Shown here: positions 1 through 8,374 of the stretch, one piece after another
How the letters are laid out: every line of letters begins with the position of its first letter
Position numbering within the stretch: the stretch's first letter is position 1
Assembly (NCBI RefSeq): GCF_036088315.1
Contig: NZ_CP107996.1
Coordinates: 3,490,501 to 3,554,500 of the forward strand
Source of the DNA: Streptomyces sp. NBC_00344
GTDB lineage: Bacteria; Actinomycetota; Actinomycetes; Streptomycetales; Streptomycetaceae
DNA: 64,000 nucleotides
Direction of reading: 5' to 3'
Translations under genes and position numbers: made by a program
Notes under the pieces: model-generated
Seen by the model: only the letters and a program-made list of their open reading frames with translations
The model's database searches: none
What the model was told of the DNA's origin: nothing

Positions 1-124
1 CGGGGGGACCGACGCCGGGACCGGAGGCACCAGTCCCACCCCCACGCCGAGCACACCGACAGGTGGCCAGACCGGCGGTAACGGAGGGAACAACGGCGGC
101 ATCTTCGGCGGGCCCGGAGGATGA
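1..124 (+). CDS. C-terminal end of a penicillin-binding protein / transglycosylase (partial)
   Basis: Only the last 40 codons are present, ending in TGA at 122-124. The visible tail is low-complexity and very rich in Gly, Thr, Pro and Asn, ending in repeated GGN/GGI units and no catalytic domain is in view. Streptomyces class A penicillin-binding proteins commonly end in such Gly/Pro/Asn-rich extracellular tails, and a PBP gene sits at this position relative to the GT87 and FemX genes in related genomes as I recall them. The identification therefore rests on tail composition and context, not on a domain. Confidence 0.6.
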   Translation, partial: GGTDAGTGGTSPTPTPSTPTGGQTGGNGGNNGGIFGGPGG

Positions 125-230
125 GCCGCACCGGTTGACGCCGCGCCTGTCCCCGTCATGAGGGCCGTCACAGCACCTGGCTGTGACGGCCCTCGACGTT
201 TGCACAGCCGGGTACGGCAGGATGTGCGAC

Positions 231-1724
231 ATGACGAGCGTGCACGAGGACCGGCCCGCAGAGAAGCCCACAGAGCCCGTGGTGCGGCCCACGCGGCAGG
301 ACGATGTCGCGGCGGCGGGCAGCGAGCTGTTCGGCGGGCCCATCGGGCGATGGGCGCGTACCGGAGCCGGCCCGCTGACGCCGGTGCGCATCATCGCGCT
401 GGTCGCCATCGGGATGTTCGCCCTCGGCATGGTGCAGAAGATGCCCTGCTACGACTGGGCGTGGTTCCAGGGCGCCACTTCCCAGTACTCCCACGCCTGC
501 TACTCCGACATCCCGCACCTCTATGTCGGGCGCGGATTCGCCGACGACCTCGTGCCGTACTTCGACCGCATCAACGGCGATATGTCATACCTCGAGTATC
601 CCGTGCTGACCGGCGTCTTCATGGAGGTCGCCTCCTGGCTGACCCCGCACGGCGGCGCCATGCAGCACCGTGAGCAGATCTACTGGATGGTCAATGCGGG
701 GATGCTGCTGATCTGCACGGCCGTCATCGCGGTCTGTGTGACCCGCACCCACCGGCGGCGCCCCTGGGACGGCTTGCTGGTAGCCCTCGCACCGGCCTTC
801 GCCCTTACCGCCACCATCAACTGGGATCTGCTCGCAGTGGCCCTTACCGCCGCGGCGATGCTGATGTGGTCGCGGTCCAGGCCCATCGCCTTCGGCATCC
901 TGATCGGTCTGGCAACTGCCGCCAAGCTCTATCCGGTGCTCATCCTGGGGCCCCTCCTGGTCCTCTGCTGGCGCGCCGGGGCATGGCGTGAGTACGGGAA
1001 GGCGGTCTACGGCGCAGCGGCGGCCTGGCTCGTCGTGAACCTGCCGGTCATGCTGCTCGCGCCCGAGGGCTGGAAGAAGTTCTACACCTTCAGCCAGGAG
1101 CGCAGCGTCGATTTCGGCTCTTTCTGGCTCATCATCACTCAGCGCACCGGAAAGCCGCTCGACGTGGGCAACGTCAACATGTGGGCGATGCTGCTGATGA
1201 TCGTGATGTGCGGGGGGATCGCCGCCGTCACCCTGACCGCCCCGCGCCGTCCGCGCTTCAGCCAGCTCGCCTTCCTGGTGATCGCTGCGTTCATTCTCAC
1301 CAACAAGGTCTACTCACCGCAGTACGTCCTGTGGCTTGTCCCCCTCGCGGCACTCGCCCGTCCGCGCTGGCGCGACTTCCTGCTCTGGCAGGCCTGCGAG
1401 GTCATGTACTTCCTGGGTATCTGGATGTACCTCGCCTACACGATGGGCGGTGACAAGCCGAAGGGGCTGCCTCCGGAGGGCTATCAGTTCGCCATCGCCC
1501 TTCATCTGATCGGCACTCTGTACCTGTGCGCGGTGATCGTCCGGGACATTCTGCTGCCGGAACGGGACGTCGTGCGCAAGGACGGCTCGGACGATCCGTC
1601 GGGGGGTGTCCTGGACGGCGCGAAGGATGTCTTCGTGCTCGGCGCAGCTGCCCATCCGGCCCGGCATGCCGCGCAACACTTCGAAGGTCAGCAGGTCGAG
1701 TGGGGAAGTACGGCACGCGATTAG
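231..1724 (+). CDS. GT87-like integral membrane glycosyltransferase
   Basis: About 497 residues with roughly ten or more hydrophobic segments starting near residue 55, after a charged cytoplasmic N-terminus rich in Glu, Pro and Arg. The pattern and motifs such as the ATAAKLYPVLILGPLL stretch and the late NKVYSPQYVLWLVPL stretch are typical of polyprenyl-phosphate-dependent mannosyltransferases of the GT87 type, which transfer sugars to lipid-linked or surface glycans from the outer face of the membrane. The ATG at 231 has GGCAGG nine bases upstream; in-frame alternatives are ATG 222 and GTG 183. It lies just after a penicillin-binding protein gene and converges on the alanine-racemase-like gene, a cell-envelope neighbourhood. 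Donor and acceptor are unknown. Confidence 0.8.
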   Translation: MTSVHEDRPAEKPTEPVVRPTRQDDVAAAGSELFGGPIGRWARTGAGPLTPVRIIALVAIGMFALGMVQKMPCYDWAWFQGATSQYSHACYSDIPHLYVGRGFADDLVPYFDRINGDMSYLEYPVLTGVFMEVASWLTPHGGAMQHREQIYWMVNAGMLLICTAVIAVCVTRTHRRRPWDGLLVALAPAFALTATINWDLLAVALTAAAMLMWSRSRPIAFGILIGLATAAKLYPVLILGPLLVLCWRAGAWREYGKAVYGAAAAWLVVNLPVMLLAPEGWKKFYTFSQERSVDFGSFWLIITQRTGKPLDVGNVNMWAMLLMIVMCGGIAAVTLTAPRRPRFSQLAFLVIAAFILTNKVYSPQYVLWLVPLAALARPRWRDFLLWQACEVMYFLGIWMYLAYTMGGDKPKGLPPEGYQFAIALHLIGTLYLCAVIVRDILLPERDVVRKDGSDDPSGGVLDGAKDVFVLGAAAHPARHAAQHFEGQQVEWGSTARD

Positions 1725-1727
1725 ACA

Positions 1728-1760
1728 CGGAGGGGCCCGGCGCTGACCGGGGCCCCTCCG
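1728..1760. terminator. Bidirectional hairpin terminator between convergent genes
   Basis: CGGAGGGGCC (1728-1737) pairs perfectly with GGCCCCTCCG (1751-1760), with a further short CGG/CCG pairing in the loop. It sits in the 48-bp gap between the stop codons of convergent genes. No T tract follows, which is normal for Streptomyces. Confidence 0.7.
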
Positions 1761-1772
1761 CCAGCGGCTTCT

Positions 1773-2804
1773 TCAGTGGTCCAGGAGCCGGTCGAACTGT
1801 GTTGTCGTGTGGCGCAGGTGCGCCACCAGCTCGTCGCCCACTCGTGGTTCCTGTGCGTCCGAGGGGACGAAAAGGATCGACACCTGCATATGGGGCGGCT
1901 CGGCGAACCAGCGCTGCTTGCCGGCCCATACGAACGGCGACAGATTCCGGTTCACCGTCGCCAGGCCCGCGCGCGCGACGCCCTTGGCGCGGGGCATCAT
2001 GCCGTGCAGCGCCTTCGGCGCTTCCAGTCCCACGCCGTGCGACGTCCCGCCTGCGACGACCACCAGCCAGCCGTCGGACGCCGTCCGCTGCTGCCGATAG
2101 CCGAACCGGTCGCCCTTCGACACCCGCGTGACATCGAGGACGGCACCCCGGTACTGGGTTGCCTCGTGATCACCCAGCCAGAGCCGGGTACCGATCCGCG
2201 CTCGGAACCTGGTCTGCGGGAACTGCTGTTGCAGCCGGGCCAGTTCCTCACCCCGGAGATGGCTCACGAACATGGTGTGCAGTGGCAGCCGGGCGTTGCG
2301 AAGCCGGTCCATCCAGGCGATGACCTCCTCGACCGCGTCGGACCCGTCGGTGCGGTCCAGTGGCAGGTGCAGTGCGAATCCCTCGAGACGTACGTCCTCG
2401 ATCGCCGCGTGCAGCCGGCCCAGGTCTTCCTCGGCAACGCCGTGCCGCTTCATCGAGCTCATGCACTCGATGACCACGCGTGCGCCCACCAGCGCGTGTA
2501 CCCCATCCACTGACGAGACCGAGCGGATTACCCGATCCGGCAGTGGCACCGGTTCCTCTCCCCGCCTGAAAGGCGTGAGAACGAGCAGATCACCGCCGAA
2601 CCAGTCCTTCATCCGGGCAGCTTCGTAGGTGGTGCCGACCGCGATGATCTCGGAACCGAAGCGCGTCACCTCGTCCGCGAGGCGCTCGTGGCCGAAGCCG
2701 TATCCATTGCCCTTGCAGACCGGCACGATCCCCGGGAACTGATCGAGGACGGACTTCTGGTGCGCCCGCCAGCGTGCTGTGTCGACATAGAGGGTCAGCG
2801 CCAT
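1773..2804 (-). CDS. Alanine racemase-like PLP-binding protein
   Basis: The 343-residue product begins MALTLYVDTARW and shows the N-terminal TIM-barrel pattern of fold-type III PLP enzymes. PVCKGNGYGFG near residue 30 matches the AVVKANAYGHG motif in which the Lys holds PLP, and RIGTRLWLGD matches the RIG(H/N) region that contacts the cofactor. It is shorter than genuine alanine racemase (about 370-390) and the C-terminal beta domain is weak, so racemase activity on alanine is uncertain. It is followed on the same strand, upstream by 82 bp, by femX, and the pair probably acts in peptidoglycan precursor supply. The start at 2804 is chosen because similarity begins there; a longer reading frame upstream runs through femX in the wrong frame. 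Confidence 0.78.
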   Translation of the reverse strand: MALTLYVDTARWRAHQKSVLDQFPGIVPVCKGNGYGFGHERLADEVTRFGSEIIAVGTTYEAARMKDWFGGDLLVLTPFRRGEEPVPLPDRVIRSVSSVDGVHALVGARVVIECMSSMKRHGVAEEDLGRLHAAIEDVRLEGFALHLPLDRTDGSDAVEEVIAWMDRLRNARLPLHTMFVSHLRGEELARLQQQFPQTRFRARIGTRLWLGDHEATQYRGAVLDVTRVSKGDRFGYRQQRTASDGWLVVVAGGTSHGVGLEAPKALHGMMPRAKGVARAGLATVNRNLSPFVWAGKQRWFAEPPHMQVSILFVPSDAQEPRVGDELVAHLRHTTTQFDRLLDH

Positions 2805-2886
2805 GGCCGGACCGGAACCTTTCTCGGAGCTGCGGTGTATCTGAGGTATGAACGGGACGAACGAGACGACGCAACCATCATCGCTC

Positions 2887-4005
2887 TCAACGGCGCGACA
2901 TGTAGATATCGAGTGCCTTGTGCAGCAGTTTGTTGAGCGGGAAGTCCCACTCGCCGATGTACTCCACGGCTTCGCCGCCGGTGCCGACCTTGAACTGGAT
3001 GAGACCGAAGAGATGGTCGGTCTCATCCAGCGAATCGGAGATACCTCTGAGGTCATAGACGGTCGCGCCCATGGCGTAGGCGTCACGGAGCATCCGCCAC
3101 TGCATCGCGTTGGACGGCCGGACCTCGCGCTTGTGATTGGCCGACGCGCCGTAGGAGTACCAGACATGGCCGCCCACGATCAGCATCGTCGCCGCAGCTA
3201 CGTTCTCACCCTCGTGGCGGGCGAAGTACAGCCGCATCCGGTTCGGGTCCTCGGTGTTCAGCACCGACCACATGCGCTGGAAGTACGAGAGCGGGCGCGG
3301 CCGGAAGTGATCGCGCTCGGCCGTGACCTCGTAGAGCCGCTGCCACTCCGCCAGGTCGTCGTAACTGCCCTGGACGACCTCGACGCCGGCTTTCTCGGCC
3401 TTCTTGATATTGCGCCGCCAGAGCTGGTTGAAGCCCTTGAGGACATCATCGAGCGAGCGATTCGCCAGCGGCACCTGGAAGACGTAGCGCGGCTGGACGT
3501 CGCCGAAGCCGGCCCCGCCGTCCTCGCCCTGCTGCCATCCCATCTTCCGCAGCCGGTCGGACACTTCGAAGGCCCGCGGCTCGATGTGCGTTGCCTCGAC
3601 GTCGCGCAGTCGCTTGACGTCCGGGTCCTGAATTCCCGACTTGATAGCAGCGGCGTTCCACCGGCGGATGACCACCGGAGGACCCATCTTCACCGAGAAC
3701 GCGCCCTGTTCCTTGAGATGGGCGAGCATCGGCTCCAGCCACTCGTTGAGATTGGGCGCATACCAGTTGAGCACCGGGCCCTCGGGGAGGTATGCCAGGT
3801 AGCGCTTGATCTTCGGCAGCTGGCGATAGAGCACCAGCCCGGCCCCGACAATCTGGCCGTTCCTGTCGAACCAGCCGAGGCTCTCCGAGCGCCATTCTGT
3901 CTTCACATCCGCCCACGCCGGAACCTGGCAATGGCTCGCCGCGGGCAGACTCTGGATGTACGCCAGATGCTGCTCTCGGCTGATGGTCCTCAGGGTCAGG
4001 CTCAT
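2887..4005 (-). CDS. femX: FemX-type lipid II:glycine glycyltransferase
   Basis: A 372-residue FemABX-family protein. The family transfers an amino acid from aminoacyl-tRNA to the stem peptide of lipid II at the inner membrane face; in Streptomyces, where the stem has LL-diaminopimelate with a glycine bridge, the enzyme attaches Gly. Visible family features are the HCQVPAWADVKTEW substrate segment near residue 25, QLWRRNIKKAEKAGVEV in the middle, and the C-terminal Fem signature YGASANHKREVRPSNAMQW followed by YDLRGI. The two GNAT-like halves appear complete and no internal stop is present. It is upstream of the alanine-racemase-like gene on the same strand. femX is reported essential in S. 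coelicolor. Confidence 0.88.
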   Translation of the reverse strand: MSLTLRTISREQHLAYIQSLPAASHCQVPAWADVKTEWRSESLGWFDRNGQIVGAGLVLYRQLPKIKRYLAYLPEGPVLNWYAPNLNEWLEPMLAHLKEQGAFSVKMGPPVVIRRWNAAAIKSGIQDPDVKRLRDVEATHIEPRAFEVSDRLRKMGWQQGEDGGAGFGDVQPRYVFQVPLANRSLDDVLKGFNQLWRRNIKKAEKAGVEVVQGSYDDLAEWQRLYEVTAERDHFRPRPLSYFQRMWSVLNTEDPNRMRLYFARHEGENVAAATMLIVGGHVWYSYGASANHKREVRPSNAMQWRMLRDAYAMGATVYDLRGISDSLDETDHLFGLIQFKVGTGGEAVEYIGEWDFPLNKLLHKALDIYMSRR

Positions 4006-4138
4006 GCGGGGCGCTCCTCGGCAGGCGTGTCCCCATGGGTACAGGGGCGTCGGCTCTCGCGCCGAAGCCTACTGCGGCCGGGGTTCGCCCCGGCTGGCTG
4101 CATGGGGCAAGCCGTCGGCGAGAACCATGCAGCCGCCG

Positions 4139-4459
4139 TCAGTCGCCCAGCACACCGCCGAAGAGACCGCCATGGGCCATGCCGAGGAAGAAGCCCACCG
4201 CAGCGGCGCCGAGCCCGATGATCACGACAAACCGTTCCCGGGTGGTGATCGAGATGAACATCCCGTACGCACCGGTGAGGATCCCCACCAGCCCTGTCCA
4301 GGAACTGAGCAGATGGAGGCTGTGGAACGCGACCCCTGTGACGAAGGCCAGCAGGCCGAGAACCAGCGTCACGGCGGCGAGGCTGTCCTGCAACGGATGC
4401 GGCTTGCCGTCCGACGCGAAGAGATGGCGGGAAGAGTTGGGTCGCATTGCCTGTGCCAT
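4139..4459 (-). CDS. Small integral membrane protein
   Basis: A 106-residue protein with three to four hydrophobic segments from about residue 28 to the C-terminus, including a Gly-rich last helix. The start at 4459 is fixed by a near-perfect ribosome site AGGAGGTG six bases upstream. It lies between femX (same strand, 133 bp apart) and the divergent rpsF promoter region. I do not recognise a named domain; conserved membrane proteins of this size occur here in other Streptomyces. Function unknown. Confidence 0.75.
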   Translation of the reverse strand: MAQAMRPNSSRHLFASDGKPHPLQDSLAAVTLVLGLLAFVTGVAFHSLHLLSSWTGLVGILTGAYGMFISITTRERFVVIIGLGAAAVGFFLGMAHGGLFGGVLGD

Positions 4460-4541
4460 GAGGCACCTCCTGGCATAAGGCGGCACAGAGTAGCGCCGCA
4501 CACACCCCACGTGTAGTGATTCTGCCCCTTGGACGCCGGAT

Positions 4542-4571
4542 TTCAACCGGAAGCGTGTGTGCAGGTAGTCT
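4542..4571 (+). promoter_or_regulatory. Possible promoter of the rpsF operon
   Basis: TTCAAC (4542-4547) and TAGTCT (4566-4571) are separated by 18 bp and lie about 155 bp before the rpsF start, giving a long leader as is usual for ribosomal protein operons. The match to sigma-70-type consensus is only partial, so this is a weak call. Confidence 0.3.
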
Positions 4572-4679
4572 GTACGGTCTGCACCGGTGTCTGTCCAGGC
4601 CAGGAAGCAGTCCCCTCTCCTCGTGGAAGTGGATTGTCAGTGCCCGCCGATACCGTTGCTTACGCATCACGACCCTCCT

Positions 4680-4698
4680 GCCACGGAACGACCGTGGC
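4680..4698 (+). promoter_or_regulatory. Leader hairpin just upstream of the rpsF ribosome site
   Basis: GCCACGG (4680-4686) pairs with CCGTGGC (4692-4698) around an AACGA loop, 12 bases before the strong AAAGGAGGTGGG ribosome site. In many bacteria rpsF leaders carry an S6:S18-binding hairpin for autoregulation; the position fits, but I cannot confirm the diagnostic loop sequence. Confidence 0.3.
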
Positions 4699-4726
4699 CG
4701 CTGAGTCCAAAGGAGGTGGGTTCCAC

Positions 4727-5017
4727 ATGCGTCACTACGAAGTGATGGTCATCCTCGACCCCGAACTCGAGGAGCGCGCTGTCTCCCCGCTGATCGAGAA
4801 CTTCCTCTCCGTCGTCCGTGAGGGCAACGGAAAGGTTGAGAAGGTCGACACCTGGGGCCGTCGTCGTCTCGCTTACGAGATCAAGAAGAAGCCCGAGGGC
4901 ATCTACTCGGTCATCGACCTCCAGGCTGAGCCTGCGGTCGTCAAGGAGCTCGACCGACAGATGAACCTGAACGAGTCGGTCCTCCGGACCAAGGTCCTCC
5001 GCCCCGAGACCCACTGA
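4727..5017 (+). CDS. rpsF: 30S ribosomal protein S6
   Basis: A 96-residue protein beginning [16 protein letters not shown], the standard actinobacterial S6 opening, with the [17 protein letters not shown] central segment and the C-terminal [12 protein letters not shown] segment. S6 binds 16S rRNA together with S18 on the platform of the small subunit. The ATG at 4727 follows the extended ribosome site AAAGGAGGTGGG at normal spacing. It is the first gene of the rpsF-ssb-rpsR-rplI operon. Confidence 0.98.
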   Translation: MRHYEVMVILDPELEERAVSPLIENFLSVVREGNGKVEKVDTWGRRRLAYEIKKKPEGIYSVIDLQAEPAVVKELDRQMNLNESVLRTKVLRPETH

Positions 5018-5091
5018 GCTTCTAGCTCAGCAGTCTCAGGGTCCGAGTAGCAACAAGCAGCCAGCAGCAATCCCCGCCGAGAGGTTCACCC

Positions 5092-5691
5092 ATGGCAGGC
5101 GAGACCGTCATCACGGTCGTCGGCAATCTCGTCGACGACCCCGAGCTGCGCTTCACCCCGTCCGGTGCGGCGGTCGCGAAGTTCCGTGTCGCGTCCACAC
5201 CCCGCATCTTCGACAAGCAGACCAATGAGTGGAAGGACGGCGAAGGCCTGTTCCTCACCTGCTCGGTCTGGCGTCAGGCGGCGGAGAACGTCGCGGAGTC
5301 GCTTCAGCGAGGCATGCGCGTCGTCGTGCAGGGCCGGCTGAAGCAGCGGTCCTACGAGGACCGTGAGGGCGTCAAGCGCACGGTCTACGAGCTGGACGTC
5401 GAGGAAGTCGGCCCCAGCCTCAAGACAGCCACGGCCAAGGTCACCAAGACCACAGGTCGAGGCGGTCAGGGTGGTCAGGGTGGCTACGGCGGCGGTCAGC
5501 AGCAGGGCGGTGGCAACTGGGGCGGAGCCCCCAGTGGAGGCCAGCAGGGCGGTGGCGGTGCTCCCGCCGACGACCCGTGGGCTTCCAATGCGCCGGCCGG
5601 CGGCGGTCAGCAGCAGGGCGGGGGCGGCTGGGGCGGAAGCTCCGGCGGTTCCGGCTCCGGCGGCGGCTACTCGGACGAGCCGCCCTTCTAG
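5092..5691 (+). CDS. ssb: Single-stranded DNA-binding protein
   Basis: A 199-residue SSB. The N-terminal OB fold spans about residues 1-110, starting [21 protein letters not shown] and including the [18 protein letters not shown] segment. A long flexible linker of Gly, Gln and Trp repeats (about 120-190) follows, and the protein ends in the acidic tip SDEPPF that recruits replication and repair partners. It protects single-stranded DNA at forks and is co-transcribed with ribosomal protein genes, 74 bp after rpsF. Confidence 0.98.
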   Translation: MAGETVITVVGNLVDDPELRFTPSGAAVAKFRVASTPRIFDKQTNEWKDGEGLFLTCSVWRQAAENVAESLQRGMRVVVQGRLKQRSYEDREGVKRTVYELDVEEVGPSLKTATAKVTKTTGRGGQGGQGGYGGGQQQGGGNWGGAPSGGQQGGGGAPADDPWASNAPAGGGQQQGGGGWGGSSGGSGSGGGYSDEPPF

Positions 5692-5733
5692 GGCAGCCCG
5701 TATCCCACTTCTTGATCACACAGGAGAAACACC

Positions 5734-5970
5734 ATGGCGAAGCCGCCTGTGCGCAAGCCTAAGAAGAAGGTCTGCGCTTTCTGCAAGGACAAGACCCAGT
5801 ACGTGGACTACAAGGACACGAACATGCTGCGGAAGTTCATTTCCGACCGTGGCAAGATCCGTGCCCGCCGCGTCACCGGCAACTGCACGCAGCACCAGCG
5901 TGACGTCGCCACGGCTGTCAAGAACAGCCGTGAGATGGCGCTGCTGCCCTACACGTCCACCGCGCGATAA
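5734..5970 (+). CDS. rpsR: 30S ribosomal protein S18, zinc-binding (C+) form
   Basis: A 78-residue S18 with the core [20 protein letters not shown] and RRVTGNC. It retains a CAFC pair near residues 14-17 and a later Cys-Thr-Gln-His group, so it is the zinc-ribbon form of S18. Actinomycetes usually carry a second, cysteine-free S18 induced by Zur under zinc starvation; that paralogue is not in this window. An AGGAGAAA ribosome site precedes the ATG. It follows ssb by 42 bp and precedes rplI by 18 bp. Confidence 0.97.
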   Translation: MAKPPVRKPKKKVCAFCKDKTQYVDYKDTNMLRKFISDRGKIRARRVTGNCTQHQRDVATAVKNSREMALLPYTSTAR

Positions 5971-5988
5971 GGGAAGGGTGACCGAAAA

Positions 5989-6435
5989 ATGAAGATCATC
6001 CTCACCCACGAGGTCGCTGGCCTCGGTTCCGCCGGCGACGTCGTTGACGTCAAGGACGGTTACGCCCGCAACTACCTGGTCCCGCGTGGTTTCGCGATCC
6101 GCTGGACCAAGGGTGGCGAGCAGGACGTGGCGCAGATTCGCCGCGCCCGTAAGATCCACGAGATCGCGACCATCGAGCAGGCCAATGAGGTCAAGGCCAA
6201 GCTTGAGGGCGTGAAGGTCCGTCTGGCTGTTCGCTCCGGCGACGCCGGCCGCCTCTTCGGTTCCGTCACTCCGGCCGACATCGCCGCGGCGATCAAGGCT
6301 GCCGGCGGACCCGTAGTCGACAAGCGTCGTGTTGAGCTCGGTTCGCCGATCAAGACCCTGGGTGCCCACCAGGTGTCCGTGCGTCTTCACGCCGACGTTG
6401 CCGCGAAGCTCGGCATCGAGGTCGTTGCCGCGTAA
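5989..6435 (+). CDS. rplI: 50S ribosomal protein L9
   Basis: A 148-residue L9 starting [30 protein letters not shown], the conserved N-terminal rRNA-binding domain, followed by the long connecting helix (about residues 40-75) and the C-terminal domain containing [12 protein letters not shown]. Length and domain layout are normal. It is the last gene of the rpsF operon and is followed by a strong terminator. Confidence 0.98.
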   Translation: MKIILTHEVAGLGSAGDVVDVKDGYARNYLVPRGFAIRWTKGGEQDVAQIRRARKIHEIATIEQANEVKAKLEGVKVRLAVRSGDAGRLFGSVTPADIAAAIKAAGGPVVDKRRVELGSPIKTLGAHQVSVRLHADVAAKLGIEVVAA

Positions 6436-6450
6436 CGCTGTGCAGAGCAT

Positions 6451-6487
6451 GGAATGGGCCGCACTCTTCGGAGTGCGGCCCATTTCC
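6451..6487 (+). terminator. Strong terminator of the rpsF-ssb-rpsR-rplI operon
   Basis: AATGGGCCGCACTC (6453-6466) pairs perfectly over 14 bp with GAGTGCGGCCCATT (6471-6484) around a TTCG tetraloop, with GG/CC extending the stem past a one-base bulge. It begins 15 bp after the rplI stop. Confidence 0.92.
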
Positions 6488-6594
6488 GTTCATGGCCCGT
6501 TTGTGCGCTTCGGCGGTTGTCCTAGGGCAGCCTGGACCGCTCTGCGGGTGGATATTTGTCCACCGGCCGGAGCTGCTAGCTGCCGCGCGTGCCG

Positions 6595-6608
6595 GTTTCA
6601 CGTGAAAC
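6595..6608. promoter_or_regulatory. parS: parS site (ParB-binding centromere)
   Basis: An exact 14-bp palindrome GTTTCACGTGAAAC lies between the rplI terminator and the stop codon of the MATE gene. This is the known Streptomyces parS core; many copies cluster around oriC and nucleate ParB complexes for chromosome segregation. One of three copies here. Confidence 0.93.
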
Positions 6609-6613
6609 GACGT

Positions 6614-7951
6614 TCAGCGGGTGGCACCCGTGACGATCCAGCGACCGGAACGGGCGCGGAGCCAGAGAGTTATCAGCCGGACTGCCATCATGAGTGCCAT
6701 GGCCCACCACAGCGTGGTCAAGCCACCGCCCAGTGTGGGCACCAGCATCGCTGCCGGGGTGAAGACCGCCAGGGTTACCAGCATCGCCCGGGCCAGGTAT
6801 CGGCCGTCACCCGCGCCCATCAGCACACCGTCCAGAACGAAAACCACTCCTGCAAGTGGCTGGGCCAATGCCACCACCATCAGGGCGGGCAGCAGAGCTT
6901 CCTGCACTGCCCGATCCCCGGTGAACAGCGGCACGAACAGCGGCCGGGAAACCACGACCAGGACGCCCAATGCCACTCCCACCGCGATCCCCCACTGGAT
7001 CATGCGGCGGCATGCATCGCGCGCGCCCTTCGCGTCGGCGGCCCCCAGGTAGCGCCCGATGATGGCTTGGCCGGCGATGGCAATCGCGTCAAGGGCAAAG
7101 GCAAGCAGGCTCCACAGGGAGAGAACGATCTGGTGGGCGGCCACATCGGTATCGCCCATATGGGCCGCGACGGCCGTGGCTATCAGCAGGACCGCGCGCA
7201 GCGAGAGCGTACGTACTAGGAGCGGAACCCCAGCTTGAGCGCAGGTTCGTATGCCTGCGGCGTCAGGACGTAGCGAGGCGTTGTGCTTCCGGGCTCCCCG
7301 TACGACCACCACCAGATACGCGGCGACCATCGAAAACTGGGCGATAACGGTGCCCCAGGCCGAACCGGCGATGCCCAGGCCGGCGCCGTAGACGAGCGCT
7401 GCGTTCAGAGCCGCGTTGGTGGCGAAACCCGCGACGGCAACATACAGCGGTGTCCTGGTGTCCTGGAGGCCTCGAAGGATGCCGGTGGCTGCCATGACGA
7501 CCAGCATGGCGGGAATCCCCAGGCTGGAGATTCGCAGATAGGTGACTGCATACGGGGAGGCGTCGCCTGACGCCCCGAAAAGACCGACCAGCCAGGGTGC
7601 GGCGGGCAGGACCACGGCGATGACAGCAGCGCCGAGCAGCAGGGCCAGCCAGATACCGTCCATTCCCTGCCTGATGGCTGCTTGGAGGTCACCGGCTCCG
7701 ACACGGCGCGCTACGGCCGCGGTAGTGGCGTAGGCGAGGAAGATGAAGATGCTCACGGCGGTGGTCAGCAGGGCTGCCGCGATACCCAGACCCGCCAGTT
7801 GCGGGGTCCCGAGGTGGCCGACGATGGCACTGTCGACCATCACAAAGAGAGGCTCGGCGACGAGAGCGCCGAAGGCGGGCACGGCCAGCGAGATGATCTC
7901 CCGGTCGTGTCGTCCGCGAATTGGCTTCGATGCCTCGGGGGCCTGTGTCAT
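6614..7951 (-). CDS. MATE-family (DinF-like) efflux transporter
   Basis: A 445-residue protein with twelve predicted membrane segments in two six-helix halves. The N-terminal half has ISLAVPAFGALVAEPLFVMVDSAIVGHLG, the classic DinF/MATE opening (P in helix 1, D and G near the VDSAIVGHLG turn). Such proteins export drugs or toxic cations using a Na+ or H+ gradient. It is transcribed toward rplI and ends five bases from the parS palindrome. The substrate cannot be read from the sequence. Confidence 0.92.
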   Translation of the reverse strand: MTQAPEASKPIRGRHDREIISLAVPAFGALVAEPLFVMVDSAIVGHLGTPQLAGLGIAAALLTTAVSIFIFLAYATTAAVARRVGAGDLQAAIRQGMDGIWLALLLGAAVIAVVLPAAPWLVGLFGASGDASPYAVTYLRISSLGIPAMLVVMAATGILRGLQDTRTPLYVAVAGFATNAALNAALVYGAGLGIAGSAWGTVIAQFSMVAAYLVVVVRGARKHNASLRPDAAGIRTCAQAGVPLLVRTLSLRAVLLIATAVAAHMGDTDVAAHQIVLSLWSLLAFALDAIAIAGQAIIGRYLGAADAKGARDACRRMIQWGIAVGVALGVLVVVSRPLFVPLFTGDRAVQEALLPALMVVALAQPLAGVVFVLDGVLMGAGDGRYLARAMLVTLAVFTPAAMLVPTLGGGLTTLWWAMALMMAVRLITLWLRARSGRWIVTGATR

Positions 7952-8138
7952 GGGCTCAATCTAATCTTCCACAGGTAAGAGATGCAATGCGATGGTGATC
8001 CTTACTTGGCTTGTCTGTGCGGCCGTACCTGTGTGCTGTTTGTCGTGATCTTGGTCCAGCCGGGAAAGTTTTTCTCCCCCACAGCCGGTGGATGATGAAA
8101 GGGCAGGTCAGGTGGGCAGCCGGGGCGAGGTTATGAGT

Positions 8139-8227
8139 TTGTCCACAGCGCTGTCCCCCGACCCGTGCACAGGATTCGGCGACTTCTCCACAGCCTGCGG
8201 TCCTTCGTCCACAGGCCCTGTGGATAA
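8139..8227. promoter_or_regulatory. DnaA-box cluster upstream of dnaB
   Basis: Within 89 bp there are an exact Streptomyces-preferred box TTGTCCACA (8139-8147), near matches TTCTCCACA (8184-8192) and TCGTCCACA (8205-8213), and an exact TTATCCACA on the minus strand (8219-8227). The group lies in the 423-bp divergent gap between the MATE gene and dnaB, 148 bp before the dnaB start. It could regulate dnaB or titrate DnaA. The rest of the gap shows no convincing gene. Confidence 0.8.
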
Positions 8228-8374
8228 CCAGATTGGCGGACGGTGTCTGCGGGCCTACCGTGGACCGGCGCCCGACGCGCCGTTCGCGGAGTCGGGCCTC
8301 TTGTTTGTCGGTGCCGTGCCGTAAGAAGGACTGGCAGGGCTAGGTCCGCGGAGCGGACGGGAGGAGGTGGCCCG

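Noticed and set aside
8088..8324. 78-codon frame between the MATE gene and dnaB
   Set aside because: It covers the DnaA-box cluster, has no family similarity and no ribosome site; most likely non-coding.
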